Source: Echinicola sp. 20G (lineage in GTDB: Bacteria > Bacteroidota > Bacteroidia > Cytophagales > Cyclobacteriaceae). From it: 64,000 bases of DNA. Under the pieces are notes generated by a model. The model was not told the DNA's origin. It worked only from the letters and a program-made list of their open reading frames with translations, and made no database searches. This document shows positions 52,868-61,888 of the stretch, piece after piece. The translations under genes were made by a program, and so were the position numbers. The stretch spans positions 1,243,001 through 1,307,000 of the forward strand of contig NZ_AP024154.1 in the NCBI RefSeq assembly GCF_015533855.1, given 5' to 3'. Position 1 is the stretch's first letter. Each line of letters opens with the position of its first letter.

Positions 52868-53581
52868 TCAAATGACCTTCTCTCCGATCATTCCAATCAT
52901 AAAACCCAAGCAAGCCCCAATGGCACCCCATTGATGGTTTTTCATTTTTCCTTCCGGAGCTATGTCCTGAAAGATCAAAAACAAAATACCACCACTGGCA
53001 AAGACCATCAAATGCGCCGTGATGTCTGGATGATCTCTTAGAAAGAAATGACCAATCAATGCACCCAAAATTCCAGCAAAACTTAAAAAAAACAGCATGG
53101 TCAAGGTCTTCTTTACAGTAAATCCACTCAAGACCAAATCCCTGAATGAGTTAAAGGCTTCGGGCAAATTTTGTAAACCAATAAAAACCGCCAGTAAAGT
53201 TCCTGTTGCCGGGTCGCTGGCAAAAAGCGCACCTAAGGCAATGGACTCCGGCACAAAATCCATCAACATGGCCAACAGTTGGGCCATTTTTCCTTTGCTT
53301 TTAGATAACTGTCTATCGATTAAAAAGAATACCACTGACCCTAAGGAAAAAGAAACGAGCATTGGCCAAAGTGAGAGTTCCTCCAAACCTTTGGGCACTA
53401 AAACCAAAGCCACTGCAGATAAAATAATACCCCCACCAAAAGCAACGGCAGTATGAGTAATCTCATACTTTACTTGTCGCTTCTTGATATGATGATTAAA
53501 GGCATTTCCCAATAAGCCACCGATAAAAACAGTGATACCCGAAAACCCTGCATATAAAATGATTTTGGTGATGATGTCCAT
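52868..53581 (-). CDS. ZIP-like metal transporter with altered metal motifs
   Basis: A 237-aa membrane protein with about eight helices, resembling the ZIP family. TM4 carries DFVPESIALG (108-117) and TM5 QNLPEAFNS (137-145). These match the ZIP motifs HNxPEG and HxxPEA but lack the histidines that bind zinc, keeping the Pro-Glu core. The cytoplasmic loop is short and has no His-rich segment. It may transport another ion or have lost transport. Start at 53581 gives a first hydrophobic helix. It stands alone on the minus strand. Confidence 0.8.
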   Translation of the reverse strand: MDIITKIILYAGFSGITVFIGGLLGNAFNHHIKKRQVKYEITHTAVAFGGGIILSAVALVLVPKGLEELSLWPMLVSFSLGSVVFFLIDRQLSKSKGKMAQLLAMLMDFVPESIALGALFASDPATGTLLAVFIGLQNLPEAFNSFRDLVLSGFTVKKTLTMLFFLSFAGILGALIGHFFLRDHPDITAHLMVFASGGILFLIFQDIAPEGKMKNHQWGAIGACLGFMIGMIGEKVI

Positions 53582-53693
53582 TTGGCCGCCAATTTGTCTG
53601 AAATTCTAAATGAAAATTAGCATTTTCTCATGGTTAATGAAAACCCCAATGGACAATTGGTGTCGCTAATATTTATGAGGCAAAAACAATTGT

Positions 53694-53957
53694 TCAGCTG
53701 AGAAGCTTTACAAATAAAACGAAAGAGATGATCAGTAAAGCTATTATTTTCAACAATAGAAACCCTTTCCATTCAAACAAACCTCTCACCTTACTTTTAT
53801 TGAGTACTTCTTCTCTGGATAATTGGGGCGCATTGGGGTCGTGATCGATTTCTACATAATCGTTTCCATATACTTCCTTATATCTTGTCAATGCTTCTTT
53901 AGGTTTGCGCTTATAATCTTCTTTGCGCATCCCGAACCCCATATAGCCCATATCCAC
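53694..53957 (-). CDS. Small single-pass membrane protein, conserved hypothetical (87 aa)
   Basis: The N-terminus is MGYMGFGMRKEDYKRKPKEAL, a stretch I associate with a small conserved family of Bacteroidota. The C-terminal third is one membrane helix (LLLKIIALLIISFVLFVKLL). The start may be the first or the second Met, six bases apart. Function unknown; the conserved head and tail suggest a genuine gene despite the short length. Confidence 0.7.
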   Translation of the reverse strand: MDMGYMGFGMRKEDYKRKPKEALTRYKEVYGNDYVEIDHDPNAPQLSREEVLNKSKVRGLFEWKGFLLLKIIALLIISFVLFVKLLS

Positions 53958-54068
53958 CCTTGTTTAGTGTTAAAAAATATTTAAACTAAGATATAAAAAA
54001 CTGGCAAAATTGAAAGGTGTATCTCTGCCCAATTAGCCTTTGTTTTTCCAGTAAGTGAACTGTTTTAG

Positions 54069-54479
54069 CTAATGTTCTTTTCCTTTATATTTCCACATGG
54101 GCACCGTCTTACCAGCTTTCTCAAACCCCATCTTTTCATAAAAACCTACTGATTCACCATCAGCTGTTAGCATCTGCATATGGAAATTCCTGTACTTTTC
54201 TTCCATTCTTTCCATAATGAGCTTGCCTATTCCTTTTCCTTGGTAAGCTGGTAAAACTAACAAGTGGGGAAAATAAACCATCAAATGTCCATCTGAAATA
54301 GCATTCGCCAATCCCACTAACTTTGGACCATCCCAAGCAGAAACCAAGGAATGGGAATTCATCAGCGCCTTATACAATGCTGTAGGCTTTTTAGCCGAAC
54401 TCCATTGGTTGGCTTCGTAAAGTTCCAAGATTTGCTCTACCGAAATACCCTGGGTTTCTACTATTTCAATTCCGTTCAT
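54069..54479 (-). CDS. GNAT-family N-acetyltransferase (second of tandem pair)
   Basis: A 136-aa GNAT: LVGLANAISDG and VYFPHLLVLPAYQGKGIGKLIMERMEE contain the acetyl-CoA loop QGKGIG, and GFYEKMGFEKAGKTVPMWK is the C-terminal strand. Its start codon overlaps the stop of the upstream GNAT gene as ATGA, a sign of translational coupling. The two GNATs are only distantly alike and probably act on different substrates. Confidence 0.9.
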   Translation of the reverse strand: MNGIEIVETQGISVEQILELYEANQWSSAKKPTALYKALMNSHSLVSAWDGPKLVGLANAISDGHLMVYFPHLLVLPAYQGKGIGKLIMERMEEKYRNFHMQMLTADGESVGFYEKMGFEKAGKTVPMWKYKGKEH

Positions 54480-54907
54480 ACTTTAATATCATTGACCTCC
54501 ACCTTCTTTTCCATGATTACATAATCAATCCCTCCTTTGACAAAAGTCTTATTAGTCTTTTTTAAGCCGAATTTTTCGTAAAATCCAGTTTTCTCTTCGC
54601 GTGCATTGCACCAAATAGAAGTCACTCCCTTATCAAGCAAATCCCTTATCACAAATTGCAATAACTGACTACCATAACCCTTTCCTTGTTGAGCAGCGTC
54701 TGTAGCAAACTTCCTAAACTGGGCCTTTCCTGAATCAATAAAAACCGAAATGATCGATACCAAGTGTCCCTCCGCTTTCAAACCAAAATGCAATCCATTC
54801 TGGTCTTCTTCCAACTTCACATAATCAATCGGTCTATCTGGCCACATCACCCGATGTCTCAGATCCCAAGTGTCCTCAGGAGTAATGGGTAAAATCTCTA
54901 TTTTCAT
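54476..54907 (-). CDS. GNAT-family N-acetyltransferase (first of tandem pair)
   Basis: A 143-aa GNAT. RKFATDAAQQGKGYGSQLLQFVIRDLLDKG carries the acetyl-CoA loop QGKGYG, and FYEKFGLKKTNKTF the last strand. It starts on the minus strand with an ATG at 54907 and overlaps the next GNAT by 4 bases. Cytoplasmic, no signal. Confidence 0.9.
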   Translation of the reverse strand: MKIEILPITPEDTWDLRHRVMWPDRPIDYVKLEEDQNGLHFGLKAEGHLVSIISVFIDSGKAQFRKFATDAAQQGKGYGSQLLQFVIRDLLDKGVTSIWCNAREEKTGFYEKFGLKKTNKTFVKGGIDYVIMEKKVEVNDIKV

Positions 54908-55019
54908 GATTGAATCTCTTCACTTTTTTCTAAGCTTACGGCCAAATCAGGAATACGTTGGTATCGATAAACTTTAATTTAGAAAAATAATTTAACCTTG
55001 ATCGCCCAAATAAAGCACT

Positions 55020-56699
55020 TCACTTCCAACCAGTCCATCCTGGTCCTCTCACAACCCGCCCTGGTAAGACTCCAGTATGTTCCCCATTTTCCAATACTTG
55101 TTCTCCATTTACAAAAACATGAACCATTCCCTCCGCATATTGGTGAGGCTCATCGAAGGTCGCTTTGTCTTGAACCTTTGCTTTATCAAAAATGGCCAAA
55201 TCAGCATAATAGCCCACTTTAATCAATCCCCTTTTTTTGATCTTTAAATGAGAAGCGGGTAATTGGGTCAATTTGTAGATAGCCTCTTCCCATGATATCA
55301 ATTGCTCATCGCGGACATATTTTCCCAAAAGCCGGGCAAAGTTTCCATAAGCCCTTGGATGGGTACTGGAGGTCAAAAATACTCCCTCTGCCGCCATGGA
55401 CTGTGCGTCTGAACCAAAACTCATCCAAGGAAGTCGGATCTGCTTTCTTACATTCTCTTCTGACATTAGGAAATAAACTGTTCCTACGCGGCTGCCATCT
55501 TGGATAACCAAATCCATGGCAGTTTCTTCGGGAGATTTCCCCCTAATCTCAGCAACTTCAGCTAATGTCTTTCCAGTAAAATGTTTGAGCGTATCACTTT
55601 TAAATCCTACCAGGATCATTTTATCCGCTGACCCAGCAGCCTGCATCAGGCTTTCCCATTCGATCTCCGGACTTTTCATTTCTTCCATTACTTTGGCACG
55701 AATTTCAGGATCTTGCAATCTGACAGACCAAGCTTCGTACCCTCCTTCCTGAACCCAAGGAGGCATGGCAGCATCCAAACCTGTGGCTCCTGCGGTATAA
55801 TTGTACATGTCCGTGGAGATTTTAAGGCCCGCCTGATTCGCCGAATCTATCTTTCTAACGACTGCGTCAAGCTTATCCCAATTTGATGCGCCGCTTTGCT
55901 TGAGGTGATAAACTTCCGCTCGGATGCCTGCCTTATCGGCTATTTCTATCAATTCATCCAAACTTTCCAACAGCTTGTTTCCCTCGCTTCTCAAATGGGA
56001 AATATACATTCCGTCATACTCTGCAGCCACTTCACATAAAGCAATCAATTCTTCGGTACTGGAATAAAAAGCAGGCGCATAGATCAAAGAGGAGCCAATT
56101 CCCATGGCTCCTTCTTCCATAGCTTTCCGAACCATCACCTTCATACTGTCCAGTTCTTCTTTGGTAGGAGCCCTGTCTTCATAGCCAACTGTATTTACTC
56201 TTAAGGTGGTGGCCCCGACAAAGGAGGCTACGTTTGTGGAAACTCCCTTTTTCTCCAAAAAACTCAAATATTCTCCCAATGTGTTCCAAGGAATATCATA
56301 CTGGATCTTCCCTTGGTCTTCCTTCATCTCCCTTTTGCTGGCAGAAGTCAGGGGCCCCCAAGAACTCCCTTCACCAAAAACCTCCAAAGTCACCCCCTGC
56401 TTGATATCACTCATGGATCGGCCATCCTGAATCAAAGACTCTACCGCCCAACTCAGCATATTGATAAAACCGGGGCTAACTGAAAGTCCAGCTGCATCCA
56501 CTTCCTGGGTAGCGGTTTTCCCTTCTAAATCACCAATAGCTGCAATGGTATCTGCATTGATGCCTATATCTGCCATAAATGAAGAATTGCCGCTTCCATC
56601 AATAATCTCCCCATTTCGGATAATGATGTCGAAATCCTTTGGAGAAGTGCAGGAGATAAGAAGGATAATGCAATAAAGGGACAGGGTTCTTAGTTTCAT
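55020..56699 (-). CDS. N-acyl-D-amino-acid deacylase-like lipoprotein lacking the HxH motif
   Basis: A 559-aa amidohydrolase exported as a lipoprotein (LLISC at C17; the ATG at 56699 gives the signal, while an upstream ATG adds 24 residues). The body resembles D-aminoacylases: MEEGAMGIGSSLIYAPAFYSSTEELIAL, YISHLRSEGNKLLESLDELIEIADKAG, AEVYHLKQSG and FGSDAQSMAAEG. Where D-aminoacylases have GFIDxHTH, this protein reads PGFINMLSWA (76-85), so the first metal-binding His pair is absent. Known enzymes of the family can work with one metal at the other site. Substrate unknown. Confidence 0.88.
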   Translation of the reverse strand: MKLRTLSLYCIILLISCTSPKDFDIIIRNGEIIDGSGNSSFMADIGINADTIAAIGDLEGKTATQEVDAAGLSVSPGFINMLSWAVESLIQDGRSMSDIKQGVTLEVFGEGSSWGPLTSASKREMKEDQGKIQYDIPWNTLGEYLSFLEKKGVSTNVASFVGATTLRVNTVGYEDRAPTKEELDSMKVMVRKAMEEGAMGIGSSLIYAPAFYSSTEELIALCEVAAEYDGMYISHLRSEGNKLLESLDELIEIADKAGIRAEVYHLKQSGASNWDKLDAVVRKIDSANQAGLKISTDMYNYTAGATGLDAAMPPWVQEGGYEAWSVRLQDPEIRAKVMEEMKSPEIEWESLMQAAGSADKMILVGFKSDTLKHFTGKTLAEVAEIRGKSPEETAMDLVIQDGSRVGTVYFLMSEENVRKQIRLPWMSFGSDAQSMAAEGVFLTSSTHPRAYGNFARLLGKYVRDEQLISWEEAIYKLTQLPASHLKIKKRGLIKVGYYADLAIFDKAKVQDKATFDEPHQYAEGMVHVFVNGEQVLENGEHTGVLPGRVVRGPGWTGWK

Positions 56700-56790
56700 A
56701 AATCTACATTTAGGCCAATAGTCATTAGTAATATAATCAATTAAGCGTAGAACTGACCAAGCCACTTCCACTCAATAAATCCTAGAATGA

Positions 56791-57288
56791 CTAGCTGTGT
56801 TGAAAGAAACAATTGGCCACTCGATCATAAAGACTGCTCTTTCCTTTATAAATTATGATACTCGCCCAATACACCAGCATAACCAGTTGTGGTAAAATCA
56901 ATAGCACCCATACCCATAAGGGTACTTCCTGCCCTTTCTCTGCGTAAAAAATCATCCAATGGACTCCAGCATGACCTACTTCCCACGGTAGAAGCTTTAA
57001 AAAATTTCGAATGAAGATACTTCCCGAAACCACTTTGATGCGCATCAAACGCTTTCCAAATGTTCCTTGATGTGACCCACTTTCAGCTTTGAAAAAGTAA
57101 AAAAACACCGGTAAGGTCAAAACACAAAAGCCCATCCCCTGTGCCAACAAAGGATGGACTTCAGCAGGGTTTACCTGAATGAGAAAATACAAGCCACTAA
57201 AGAAGGCCAGCAAAATCATGGCATAGATCATTATAAAACCATAATCGATCATTCCTGCCAGCAGCCTTCTAATGACTAGTTTATTCAT
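56791..57288 (-). CDS. RDD-family membrane protein
   Basis: A 165-aa integral membrane protein. The RDD start is visible as VIRRLLAGMIDYGFIMIYAMILLAFF (Arg and Asp in the first helix) and the block GTFGKRLMRIKVVSGS. Three or four helices follow. RDD proteins may be transporters; no partner is evident. It lies between the deacylase gene and a Cys-motif membrane protein on the same strand. Confidence 0.85.
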   Translation of the reverse strand: MNKLVIRRLLAGMIDYGFIMIYAMILLAFFSGLYFLIQVNPAEVHPLLAQGMGFCVLTLPVFFYFFKAESGSHQGTFGKRLMRIKVVSGSIFIRNFLKLLPWEVGHAGVHWMIFYAEKGQEVPLWVWVLLILPQLVMLVYWASIIIYKGKSSLYDRVANCFFQHS

Positions 57289-57307
57289 AAGCGATATTCC
57301 AGATTCT

Positions 57308-57970
57308 TTACTTCATCGAGGAAAGGTCTTTTTCGGTAATTACCCTAAAAGCAAATTTATATCCCTCGACTGCAGCTATTCCATAAAACAACAAATCCAT
57401 AAAGCTAAATGTCTCAGTCATTAACGGAATTAAATAATTATAATCAAACAAAAATAAGGTTTCCACAAAATCTAAACCTTCAGCATTGGCAATAAAACCA
57501 ATTGAGCTTAGGAAATTACCTAAAAGACAGCTAAAAACAGCTATGACAGCTCCCATAATTCCAAAAATGGGATCGATCCCTTTCCCCACATAGCGCATAC
57601 AATACCCCACCATTGCACCAATAGCAACAGCCATATAGCCTATTTGAAAATTGGTTGCCACTGTAATTGCAGCCCAAATCACCGCACCAATTATACCGAT
57701 CAACAAGCCACCAAAAATAGCCATAGGAAGATTTTGCTCAAACCTTAACCGCTCATAAGTATCCTCTGGCAGCTTACTTCTAAGGTCCTCTTTTCCTAAT
57801 GCTACTTCATTATTCAAGTGGGCTTTTGCAGCAATATCTTCCACGTAATCACCACACAGGTTAGTAAACGAAGCCCTTTCTGAAGTTAAGGAGCAGATTA
57901 AGCCTTGTTCTATATCCAATTTTCGATTAGTGCAGGTCTTGCAATAGGCAAGTTGTTGGTCTCTGGTCAT
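57308..57970 (-). CDS. Membrane protein with N-terminal zinc-ribbon-like segment (220 aa)
   Basis: The first 45 residues contain CKTCTNRKLD, LICSLTSERA and NLCGDYV, a cysteine spacing that suggests a zinc-binding module, cytoplasmic by position. After a short charged linker come about five membrane helices (LPMAIFGGLLIGIIGAVIWAAITV, IGYMAVAIGAMVGYCMRYVG and others). I cannot name the family. It is 19 bases upstream of the RDD gene and probably co-transcribed. Confidence 0.7.
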   Translation of the reverse strand: MTRDQQLAYCKTCTNRKLDIEQGLICSLTSERASFTNLCGDYVEDIAAKAHLNNEVALGKEDLRSKLPEDTYERLRFEQNLPMAIFGGLLIGIIGAVIWAAITVATNFQIGYMAVAIGAMVGYCMRYVGKGIDPIFGIMGAVIAVFSCLLGNFLSSIGFIANAEGLDFVETLFLFDYNYLIPLMTETFSFMDLLFYGIAAVEGYKFAFRVITEKDLSSMK

Positions 57971-58090
57971 GCTAAAAAGGTAAAAGGTTCAATAATTTGA
58001 CAGTTTCATTTGTACAAAACTGTCAAATATTACAAAAATTAATTTATTATCAAAAATAATACGTTAATACTCCATATCACACTGTTCATT

Positions 58091-58480
58091 TCATTCTATA
58101 CATCTATGCCCTCTTTTAGCATAAATTGGAAAAACCATTAGAATCAAAGATATAAACATAGCCAATAACCCTTTCCCATTTTCAAAATAACTAGTTTCCG
58201 ACACCAAACGATGTGAACCGCAATGCGAGCATTTTAATACCTCTCCTTCTTCATTCAATATCGGTGAATCATTGTACTTGTTCAAAACCTTAACAGCAGA
58301 AGTGAAGCTATTATGAAAAGCTTTTAGCTTTATCCCTCCTATAGCTTCGCTGATCATCGGATTTAAGGTCACGGTATTTTCATCAAATAAAAAAACCTGT
58401 ATCCCCTCACTCTCTAATTTGGATTTGAGTAAGTGGGCCTCCACTGCATTATCGAAAGTTTCTAGTGTAATCAGTTCCAT
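58091..58480 (-). CDS. DUF2007-like signal-transducing domain protein (129 aa)
   Basis: The start at 58480 begins MELITLETFDNAVEAHLLKSKLESEGIQVFLFDENTV, the DUF2007 (putative signal-transducing) fold. A linker with KCSHCGSHR forms half of a zinc-ribbon, and one helix (LLAMFISLILMVFPIYA) ends the protein. An upstream ATG at 58528 would lengthen it with non-conserved residues lying close to the terminator hairpin. Function unknown. Confidence 0.75.
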   Translation of the reverse strand: MELITLETFDNAVEAHLLKSKLESEGIQVFLFDENTVTLNPMISEAIGGIKLKAFHNSFTSAVKVLNKYNDSPILNEEGEVLKCSHCGSHRLVSETSYFENGKGLLAMFISLILMVFPIYAKRGHRCIE

Positions 58481-58529
58481 ACAATTTGGATTATGGGTTC
58501 TTAAAAAGTTTCTAAATAATATAGGCAAT

Positions 58530-58554
58530 AAAAAAGGGAGAATCCAATTCTCCC
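58530..58554 (-). terminator. Terminator of the Big_2 lipoprotein gene
   Basis: GGGAGAA pairs with TTCTCCC around loop TTGGA on the minus strand, followed by a T-run (TTTTTTATTG). It lies about 29 bases after the stop of the upstream gene. Confidence 0.78.
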
Positions 58555-58582
58555 TCTTTCATATGATACGCTACTTTTAAAA

Positions 58583-60205
58583 TCAGTAGCCTGTAGTTTT
58601 CGTAGGATCAAGCTCGAGCTGCAATCTTGCATTTTCATCATATTGCATCCTACTAGTGGCCAACTCAGAAATTGGATTGGTATCAATCTGTGCTACGCCT
58701 CCCAACACCAAATTATTGGATAAATCATAAAACAAAGCGTAATCATTTGGACCGAGTTCTATCACGGAAGCACAAGCAATGGTGATTCCTGTCATGTCAC
58801 GGGTAATTGGATGCTCTCTAAGTGATTCCTGAGGTAACACATTATAGCCACAATTAACCGCATTCCCCACATTCCTCATAAAGGCTCCCATATTGATCAG
58901 GAATTGATTTTCAACATTCAAACCAACGTTGGTATAAAATCCGTCCCATTCACCAATAAAGATTATTCTTCCACCTTCTTCTGCAAAGTCCTTCATTTCA
59001 TTGATTTCCTCAACAGTATATTGAACCTTAGGTAACCATAGGAACAAAATCTTCACATCATCAGGTATATCTGTCAATGGATCCAAAGAGGAATTGATAA
59101 ATTCCAGATCAAAACCATAGGAAATGATCAATTCATGCAGATCGGTATGTGTTCCTACTTCAGCACAAGCAGCAGCATACCCTGAGGTTCTTCCGCAATC
59201 AAACAGCACTTTGGTTCCCTCTGCCCTGTCTCCAATGGTTGTATAATTGATAAGATTTCTAACCAACAACACATTATTTGGATCATTTAATCCTGTATTG
59301 TCTAGGTGGTTTACATCATTAAAGACCACTACATCCCTACCTGGCCTAGGAGCATCTTCGCCTTCTTGAACAAACAATGGCACCGAAACCGAAACATCAT
59401 TCACCTTTACGATCACGTTAGTGACTCCAAACATTTTACCAGTTACCAAGCCATTGTCATCAACGGATGCGATATCTGTATCCTCTATTTTCCACTTGAT
59501 AATTTGATCTTCTAAAACCTCATCATAATAGTTATAGACGATTGCTTGAAACTGCTTGGTCCCTCCTATCATTACTGTAGCCTCATCTGGAATAACCTCT
59601 ATCCTGGCAGGGCATATTTTATCCTCAATCCTAAAGACCACCTTCATGACTTCATCTTCCACTAGTGGTACCAGCCTATTTCTAACTTTAACATTTTTGT
59701 TAGGAATGATTGCTACGTCCAGAGAACCAATAACTTTTTGACCTACTCTTACCCTCAATCTATATATTCCTCCTGTCTTTGCCCCTGTCTTGCCGGAATC
59801 CCAATCTACATAATACTGCGCCTTGTCCTTGTCGACTTTAATCTTTTCCATAGAGCCTTCATCCATTGTAAACGAAGCATGGATTTTTTTAAATTCAAAG
59901 TCATCACTGATTTCTATAATAGGCTTTAGATTGGGATGAAATGTGCCACTATATTCAGGCTCTTGACCAATAGTGGCGCCCAAAAAATAAAATTCATCGA
60001 TACCTCTGTGAGCTGCATCAAAGATCCCCAATTCATATCGCGAAGATAACGTTTGGTAAAGACCTTCGATATCGTTACTAATTTCCTCATCTGAAGTACA
60101 AGAGCCAGTAACAGATACTAATAATAGCACAAAAATGGCCTGAGCGCTTAGAACCGAAATGATCCGTTTTAATTGTGATTTTGGGTAAAAGGTGTTGATT
60201 TTCAT
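58583..60205 (-). CDS. Lipoprotein with Big_2 domain and GATase-like C-terminal region
   Basis: A 540-aa lipoprotein (VTGSC, Cys at 36). An N-terminal beta domain of unknown type is followed by a bacterial Ig-like Big_2 domain (about 205-285: IEVIPDEATVMIGGTKQFQAIV, ASVDDNGLVTGKMFGVTNVIV). Residues about 295-500 look like an alpha/beta domain of the glutamine amidotransferase or ThuA kind: KILFLWLPK, INEMKDFAEEGGRIIFIGEW, with no clear catalytic Cys/His pair. It sits divergent from a LytTR regulator gene, which could control it. Function unknown; a surface-exposed binding role is inferred. Confidence 0.8.
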   Translation of the reverse strand: MKINTFYPKSQLKRIISVLSAQAIFVLLLVSVTGSCTSDEEISNDIEGLYQTLSSRYELGIFDAAHRGIDEFYFLGATIGQEPEYSGTFHPNLKPIIEISDDFEFKKIHASFTMDEGSMEKIKVDKDKAQYYVDWDSGKTGAKTGGIYRLRVRVGQKVIGSLDVAIIPNKNVKVRNRLVPLVEDEVMKVVFRIEDKICPARIEVIPDEATVMIGGTKQFQAIVYNYYDEVLEDQIIKWKIEDTDIASVDDNGLVTGKMFGVTNVIVKVNDVSVSVPLFVQEGEDAPRPGRDVVVFNDVNHLDNTGLNDPNNVLLVRNLINYTTIGDRAEGTKVLFDCGRTSGYAAACAEVGTHTDLHELIISYGFDLEFINSSLDPLTDIPDDVKILFLWLPKVQYTVEEINEMKDFAEEGGRIIFIGEWDGFYTNVGLNVENQFLINMGAFMRNVGNAVNCGYNVLPQESLREHPITRDMTGITIACASVIELGPNDYALFYDLSNNLVLGGVAQIDTNPISELATSRMQYDENARLQLELDPTKTTGY

Positions 60206-60518
60206 AGCTTATAAAAATTTATGGTTATTGAGTTTTATTGTTCTTAAACAACTGAATGTTAATTATTTATGGTAAAAGTTTTCTATATAAATTTACTTAT
60301 ATATGTGCTAAAAAATGAGTTACAACACCACATAATACGAATTGATGTATACTTATATCGTTTTAATGTATAACTACATTCGTTTTGTTGATAGGTAAGA
60401 AATTATATATTTCAAGAAATTTAATTATGAAAACAAAAAAACGGTTTTAAAACTATGTTTTTTGTTTTTAATTTGATTAAATTATGATAAAAATAAGAAA
60501 TCACTACACTTTTAGGAT
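60206..60518. other. AT-rich divergent promoter region
   Basis: 313 bases between the divergently transcribed Big_2 lipoprotein and LytTR genes, strongly AT-rich, with no coding frame. It must hold both promoters. LytTR proteins usually bind imperfect direct repeats in such leaders, but I cannot point to a repeat pair with confidence. Confidence 0.5.
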
Positions 60519-61313
60519 ATGGATCCACTTAAAATTATTACTGTAGATGATGACTTGACAGCTCATATCGTATTCAAAAAACTCCTAAAGAAATGTAATA
60601 TTGAGTTATCCGAACTAAAGCAGTTTTTAAGTCCTGAACTATTTTTGAAGGACGAAGCAGCAAGAAGGGGTAGTTTTGATTTATTGTTTCTGGATATAGA
60701 AATGAGTCCGGTTAATGGAATTACCTTTTTGGAACAACTGGATGAGCTGATCTCTCATCCAAAATATGAAGTAATTCTATTGACCTCTCACAAGGACTTT
60801 GCCCTTGAAGCTTTCAGACATAATGTGTTTGATTACCTTGTAAAACCCCTTTGTGTAGAAAGCTTGAATAATTGTATCCAAAAATGGGTTTCCCAAAAAA
60901 AGAAAATCTTAAAATCTGAAGAAGTAACATTGCTTAAGAATCTAATTGATTTGCGAAAACATCATCCTTCCAAGATCGCCATTCCCTGTCTTAAAGGATA
61001 TGAAATCGTGAATGTCGATGAAATAGTGAGGTGTGAAGCAGATGGCAATTATTCCAAAATTCTAGTACTGAATCACCAAAATAAACTTAACGTGATGTTG
61101 GTTTCTCGAAAATTAAAGGATCTTGGTCATATACTTGAAGAAGAAGGTTTCCTAAGGGTTCATAACTCTCACCTTATCAATCCCGACCACGTAGTCCGTA
61201 TTTTAAAAGAACACGGGGGAATATTGGAAATGATAGATGGCACAAAAGTGAGGATCACCAAAAACAAGAATGATGTATTCAATACAATTTTTCAAAAGAT
61301 TCCAAGACCCTAA
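60519..61313 (+). CDS. LytTR response regulator (orphan)
   Basis: A 264-aa response regulator. The receiver domain has IITVDDD, phospho-acceptor D59 in LLFLDIEM, and the Lys of YLVKPL. A linker leads to a LytTR DNA-binding domain: IAIPCLKGYEIVNVDEIVRCEADGNYSKI and LEEEGFLRVHNSHLINPDHV. The LytS-type kinase partner is not adjacent, so the sensor is elsewhere. It is divergent from the Big_2 lipoprotein gene, a plausible target. Confidence 0.93.
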   Translation: MDPLKIITVDDDLTAHIVFKKLLKKCNIELSELKQFLSPELFLKDEAARRGSFDLLFLDIEMSPVNGITFLEQLDELISHPKYEVILLTSHKDFALEAFRHNVFDYLVKPLCVESLNNCIQKWVSQKKKILKSEEVTLLKNLIDLRKHHPSKIAIPCLKGYEIVNVDEIVRCEADGNYSKILVLNHQNKLNVMLVSRKLKDLGHILEEEGFLRVHNSHLINPDHVVRILKEHGGILEMIDGTKVRITKNKNDVFNTIFQKIPRP

Positions 61314-61385
61314 ACTGGTGTTACATATTTTGCCTAGAATGATGACCTTAGCAATACCTCACACCAAATTCAAACTCATTATTCC

Positions 61386-61404
61386 AATTCCTTTGGAAGG
61401 AATT
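61386..61404. terminator. Short palindromic hairpin between convergent genes
   Basis: AATTCCTT pairs with AAGGAATT around TGG, an 8-bp stem. It lacks a T-run, so termination is uncertain. Confidence 0.35.
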
Positions 61405-61433
61405 TACGAATAACGAATTATCAGGTCTTTGAT

Positions 61434-61763
61434 CTATTCGGTAGTTTCCTGGATATTTTGTCCATAAGTATACGGAGCCGGAGTATCTTCCACTTCCACT
61501 TCTATCCCACCTATCTTATCTGAAATAAGATTATAAATGAGACAACCAATAGCTACAGTAATAAACCCAATCACTCCGTAAAAAATAGGCATCATTATAA
61601 AGAAAAAACCACCAAGGCCCATCCCAGCTATGGGAAAATCAGCAAAGGAAAACATCATCGAAAACAAACCAAATGGCACCAAGAAAATGGCCGATACAAT
61701 GGCATAAATTAAGCCAGCTACTTTGGCTGTTTGAATAACTCCGAACTTTTTAATTCTTTTCAT
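61434..61763 (-). CDS. Small membrane protein, DUF3566-like (109 aa)
   Basis: Two helices (VAGLIYAIVSAIFLVPFGLFSMMFSF and FFIMMPIFYGVIGFITVAIGCLIYNLI) flank a Gly-rich turn (GMGLGGF), and the end has IGGIEVEVED. The pattern resembles DUF3566 membrane proteins, found in many Bacteroidota, of unknown role. It is convergent with the LytTR gene and short, but hydrophobicity and conserved turn support a real gene. Confidence 0.7.
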   Translation of the reverse strand: MKRIKKFGVIQTAKVAGLIYAIVSAIFLVPFGLFSMMFSFADFPIAGMGLGGFFFIMMPIFYGVIGFITVAIGCLIYNLISDKIGGIEVEVEDTPAPYTYGQNIQETTE

Positions 61764-61888
61764 AAGGAAATACTAATAATAAAGATAAATGCTAAAACTA
61801 TTCAAGCCCAATATACAACTAAGGTCTTAAAAACAACGAATGTTGCAATCAGCTTAATACTATATTTATGTAAATTACACCTAAACCA

